From positions 310,001 to 374,000 of the forward strand of contig CP119313.1 in assembly GCA_029202485.1 (NCBI GenBank): a DNA stretch of 64,000 nt, read 5' to 3'. Under the pieces are notes generated by a model that was given only the letters and a program-made list of their open reading frames with translations, was not told the origin of the DNA and ran no database searches. Shown here in pieces: positions 60,983-64,000 of this stretch. Origin of the DNA: Candidatus Pedobacter colombiensis. GTDB lineage: Bacteria > Bacteroidota > Bacteroidia > Sphingobacteriales > Sphingobacteriaceae. The position numbers and the translations under genes are program-made. Position 1 is the stretch's first letter. The number at the start of each line of letters is the position of its first letter.

Positions 60983-63097
60983 ATGTCAAGAGATTTAAAA
61001 TTTACAAGAAATATTGGAATTGCGGCTCACATTGATGCGGGTAAAACCACAACAACTGAGCGTATTCTTTATTATGCTGGGGTAAACCACAAGCTTGGTG
61101 AGGTTCACGAAGGTGCATCTACCATGGACTGGATGGTACAAGAGGCTGAACGTGGGATAACCATCACGTCTGCTGCTACTACTGTTTTCTGGCCTTACCG
61201 CGGTAACAAATATCAGGTAAACGTTATCGATACTCCTGGACACGTGGATTTTACCGTAGAGGTAAACCGTTCATTACGTGTTTTGGATGGATTGGTGTTT
61301 TTATTTTCAGCTGTTGATGGTGTTGAGCCTCAATCTGAAACTAACTGGCGTTTAGCTAACAACTATGCAGTTCCACGTATCGGTTTTGTTAACAAAATGG
61401 ACCGTTCAGGAGCTGACTTCTTAAAAGTTGTTAAACAAGTAAGAGACATGCTGGGTAGCCATGCAGTTCCTTTGCAATTACCAATCGGTTCTGAAGATAG
61501 CTTTAAAGGGGTTGTTGATTTGATTAACAACCGTGGTATTGTTTGGAATGAGCATGATAAAGGTATGACCTTTACTGAAGTGCCTATTCCCGATGATATG
61601 TTAGGTGAGGTTGCTGAGTGGAGAGAGAATTTATTAGAAGCTGTTGCTGATTATGATGAGTCATTAATGGAGAAATTCTTTGATGATCCTAACTCAATCA
61701 CTGAGCGTGAGATTCTTGATGCATTGCGTAAAGCAACTTTAGATGCAAAAATCGTTCCTATGGTTTGTGGTTCATCTTTCAAAAACAAAGGTGTTCAAAC
61801 CATGTTGGATTTGGTAATGGAGCTATTGCCTTCGCCAATGGATGTTGATGGTATCACTGGTACCAATCCTGAAACAGGTGCAGAAGTAACCCGTCAACCA
61901 GATGTAAACGAGCCTTTTGCAGCTTTAGCATTTAAAATTGCAACGGATCCTTTCGTAGGTCGTTTGTGTTTTATCCGTGTTTACTCAGGTAACTTAGAAG
62001 CAGGTTCGTACGTTTATAACGCACGTTCTGAGAGCAAAGAGCGTATTTCTCGTATCTTCCAAATGCATGCTAACAAGCAAAACCCAATTCCTAACGTAGG
62101 TGCTGGTGATATTGCTGCTGTAGTAGGATTTAAAGATATCAAAACAGGTGATACACTTTGTGATGAGAAAAATCCGATCATTCTTGAGTCTATGGATTTC
62201 CCTGAGCCAGTTATCGGTTTAGCTATTGAGCCAAAAACTCAGGCTGATGTTGATAAATTGGGTATTGGTCTTGGTAAACTTGCAGAAGAGGATCCTACAT
62301 TCAGAGTTCAGACAGATCAGGAAACTGGTCAGACTGTAATCTCTGGTATGGGTGAGCTTCACTTAGATATCTTGATTGACCGCTTAAGACGTGAGTTTAA
62401 AGTTGAGGTTAACCAAGGTGCTCCTCAGGTTGCTTACAAAGAAGCAATCCACGGTAGTGTTCAACATCGTGAGACTTATAAAAAACAATCAGGTGGTCGT
62501 GGTAAATTCGCGGATATCCAGGTTGTTATTTCTCCAATCGATGCTGACTTTGAAAAAGGTGGTTTACAATTCGTAAACGAAATCACTGGTGGTGCTATTC
62601 CTCGTGAATTTATTCCTTCAGTTGAGAAAGGTTTTGCGGCTTCAATGGCTAATGGAGTATTGGCTGGATATCCACTTCCAGACATGAAAGTTCGCTTAAT
62701 TGATGGTTCATTCCACGCAGTCGATTCAGATGCTTTATCATTTGAGCTTGCTGCTAAAATGGCTTACCGTGAGGCATTACCTAAATGTAGTCCAGTATTG
62801 ATGGAGCCTATCATGAAAATCGAGATCCTTACCCCTGAAGAAAACATGGGTGATGTAATCGGTGATATGAACCGTCGTCGTGGTCAGCTTTTAGGTATGG
62901 ATACACGTAATGGTGCTCAGGTAATTAAAGCAACTGTACCTCTTTCTGAGATGTTTGGTTATGTAACCCAGTTACGTACCATTACTTCTGGTCGTGCAAC
63001 TTCTACAATGGAGTTTGATCACTACGAACCAGCTCCTAAAAACGTACAGGATGAAGTAATTGCTAAATCAAAAGGTAGAATCAAGTCGGTAGAATAA
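60983..63097 (+). CDS. fusA: elongation factor G
   Basis: A 704-residue translational GTPase. The G1 box is AHIDAGKTTTTERIL and the G3 box is DTPGHVDF. NKMD supplies nucleotide specificity. The switch region RGITITSAATTV and the domain IV segment GGRGKFADIQVV are also seen. The full-length C-terminus ends in IKSVE. It drives translocation and, with RRF, ribosome recycling. It lies 18 bp after rpsG in the str operon. No second fusA is in the window. Confidence 0.98.
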   Translation: MSRDLKFTRNIGIAAHIDAGKTTTTERILYYAGVNHKLGEVHEGASTMDWMVQEAERGITITSAATTVFWPYRGNKYQVNVIDTPGHVDFTVEVNRSLRVLDGLVFLFSAVDGVEPQSETNWRLANNYAVPRIGFVNKMDRSGADFLKVVKQVRDMLGSHAVPLQLPIGSEDSFKGVVDLINNRGIVWNEHDKGMTFTEVPIPDDMLGEVAEWRENLLEAVADYDESLMEKFFDDPNSITEREILDALRKATLDAKIVPMVCGSSFKNKGVQTMLDLVMELLPSPMDVDGITGTNPETGAEVTRQPDVNEPFAALAFKIATDPFVGRLCFIRVYSGNLEAGSYVYNARSESKERISRIFQMHANKQNPIPNVGAGDIAAVVGFKDIKTGDTLCDEKNPIILESMDFPEPVIGLAIEPKTQADVDKLGIGLGKLAEEDPTFRVQTDQETGQTVISGMGELHLDILIDRLRREFKVEVNQGAPQVAYKEAIHGSVQHRETYKKQSGGRGKFADIQVVISPIDADFEKGGLQFVNEITGGAIPREFIPSVEKGFAASMANGVLAGYPLPDMKVRLIDGSFHAVDSDALSFELAAKMAYREALPKCSPVLMEPIMKIEILTPEENMGDVIGDMNRRRGQLLGMDTRNGAQVIKATVPLSEMFGYVTQLRTITSGRATSTMEFDHYEPAPKNVQDEVIAKSKGRIKSVE

Positions 63098-63108
63098 TTA
63101 TAGATGAA

Positions 63109-63163
63109 GGAATAAAGAGCAAGGATAAAAGATATGGTGTTTATGCATTATGGTCTTTATTCC
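63109..63163. repeat. inverted repeat between fusA and rpsJ
   Basis: GGAATAAAGA (63109-63118) and TCTTTATTCC (63154-63163) can pair across a 35-base loop. They are in the leader of rpsJ, so attenuation or autoregulation is possible, but no known ribosomal leader motif was recognised. Confidence 0.4.
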
Positions 63164-63244
63164 TTGTTCCTTCCTTCTTAATCTAAAAGATAAATCTGAC
63201 CCTTGTTATTAATAGCTCTAACATTGGTCGTAATTTTAAATATC

Positions 63245-63550
63245 ATGAGCCAAAGAATCAGAATCAAATTAAAATCTTACGATTATAATCTGGTAGATAA
63301 ATCTGCTGAGAAAATCGTAAAAACTGTTAAACCTACGGGTGCAGTGGTTAGCGGACCTATTCCGTTGCCTACAGAAAAGAAAATTTTCACTGTTTTGCGT
63401 TCACCACACGTGAACAAAAAAGCACGTGAGCAATTTCAATTATGTGCTTACAAGCGTTTGTTAGATATTTATAGCTCTAACTCAAAAACAGTTGATGCAT
63501 TAATGAAACTTGAATTACCTAGCGGTGTTGAAGTAGAAATTAAAGTTTAA
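63245..63550 (+). CDS. rpsJ: 30S ribosomal protein S10
   Basis: A 101-residue S10 (NusE), which also links ribosomes to antitermination factors. It has MSQRIRIKLKSYDYNLVDKSA, VSGPIPLPTEKKIFTVLRSPHVNKKAREQF and the C-terminal LPSGVEVEIKV. The correct start is the ATG at 63245; an in-frame codon at 63203 gives a hydrophobic, unlikely extension. It usually heads the S10 operon (rplC next), but here a strong terminator follows. Confidence 0.97.
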   Translation: MSQRIRIKLKSYDYNLVDKSAEKIVKTVKPTGAVVSGPIPLPTEKKIFTVLRSPHVNKKAREQFQLCAYKRLLDIYSSNSKTVDALMKLELPSGVEVEIKV

Positions 63551-63565
63551 CTATATTGACAGTTA

Positions 63566-63609
63566 AAAAGAAAAGCCTTCCTGATCATTTCGGGAAGGCT
63601 TTTCTTTTT
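63566..63609. terminator. bidirectional terminator after rpsJ
   Basis: AAAAGAAAAGCCTTCC (63566-63581) pairs perfectly with GGAAGGCTTTTCTTTT (63593-63608). The A and T tracts on either side make it suitable for both rpsJ and the convergent membrane-protein gene at 63627. Confidence 0.93.
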
Positions 63610-63626
63610 GTAATTGTTTATTTACC

Positions 63627-64000
63627 TCAGTTTTTTAATTCGTCAAGTTTGTTGCGTTCATCCTGGAGTTCCCTCGCTAGTTTTTTCTCCTTATCATTTG
63701 CCTTAGTTTTATAGGATTGATATTCCTGAGCGATTTCCTCATATAGGGTGCTACGGTATTTTGCTTCATGGATGTGTTTAGCAGATCTCAGGATGACGAA
63801 GGCTAGGGCAGCAGCCAGGCCAATTATCAAACTCCATACAATGGTGTTGTAGTTTGATTTGGTAAATGATATCCCGAGGAAATTGATCTCGTTTACTTTT
63901 GCGTTTGTGCCGGCTAGTGCACTTTCTTTTCCACTGATCTGATTTTTTAAATCTGCGATACTTTTTTCATGATCTTTAAGCTTTTGGTTAGCGCCTGCAA
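63627..64000 (-). CDS. conserved Bacteroidota membrane/coiled-coil protein, C-terminal part
   Basis: The frame is open to the right edge, so the N-terminus is outside the window; ~123 residues are visible. A helical charged segment (KLKDHEKSIADLKNQISGKE, partial) leads into VNEINFLGISFTKSNYNTIVWS, then one transmembrane helix (LIIGLAAALAFVIL) and a charged coiled coil (EEIAQEYQSYKTKANDKEKK) to the C-terminus. Homologues in Bacteroidota are often misannotated as tRNA (guanine-N1)-methyltransferase, though no methyltransferase fold is visible. The function is unknown. Confidence 0.65.
   Translation of the reverse strand, partial: AGANQKLKDHEKSIADLKNQISGKESALAGTNAKVNEINFLGISFTKSNYNTIVWSLIIGLAAALAFVILRSAKHIHEAKYRSTLYEEIAQEYQSYKTKANDKEKKLARELQDERNKLDELKN

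Noticed and set aside
63203..63244. Extended start of rpsJ giving a hydrophobic leader
   Set aside because: S10 proteins begin at MSQRIRI-like sequences, and the extension is atypical.

Overview
The window is chromosomal DNA of a member of the Bacteroidota, most likely the Sphingobacteriaceae (Pedobacter-like). The signs are a SusC/SusD pair, a type IX secretion (T9SS) outer-membrane protein with a T9SS-sorted peptidase, a DUF5689 lipoprotein, a YtxJ-type protein, AT-rich DNA, and promoters of the Bacteroidota type (TTTG, about 19 bases, then TAnnTTTG). No plasmid, phage or CRISPR signature was seen. The one clear mobile element is a group II intron.

Layout. 0-17.5 kb is mostly housekeeping: the 3' end of uvrA, an NAD(P)H-hydrate dehydratase, an ECF sigma factor with a stunted anti-sigma gene, lipA, small stress and redox proteins, ribH, recF with a DciA-like gene, two FKBP isomerases, ndk, a DHH phosphoesterase, tatD, asparaginase, a metallo-beta-lactamase/rhodanese fusion and a polyprenyl diphosphate synthase. 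Two small lipoprotein-like genes (40 and 57 codons) lie in this part.

17.7-36.9 kb is the accessory and metabolic part: an Rpn-type nuclease, a DeoR/GlpR-type repressor divergent from glpD, then susC-susD-DUF5689, a secreted copy of the DUF5689 protein's C-terminal module, a PorV-like protein and a subtilisin with a T9SS tail. After that come a metallophosphoesterase, a glycerophosphodiester phosphodiesterase, a GlpT-type transporter and an SGNH hydrolase. Similar TTTCGTTT-type sites upstream of glpD, susC and the phosphoesterase suggest that one DeoR regulator links these blocks into a glycerophosphodiester scavenging regulon. This is the most coherent candidate system in the window, and it is an inference.

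36.9-46.2 kb holds accA, a large imperfect palindrome with two strong internal hairpins, a DUF2723 membrane protein, tRNA-Gln, prs, rplY and pth. An apparently intact group IIC-like intron with its maturase sits exactly in the terminator of rplY.

46.2-54.4 kb is a signalling block on the minus strand: two hybrid histidine kinases around a CheR methyltransferase, then a LytTR regulator with a LytS-like kinase. A pair of direct repeats 21 bp apart lies just upstream of the latter.

54.5-64 kb holds an ArsC/Spx-like protein, envelope proteins including an M1 peptidase and a PagL-like deacylase, and the str operon (rpsL, rpsG, fusA, rpsJ). The operon is closed by a strong terminator after rpsJ instead of running into rplC. 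A conserved membrane protein on the minus strand runs off the end.
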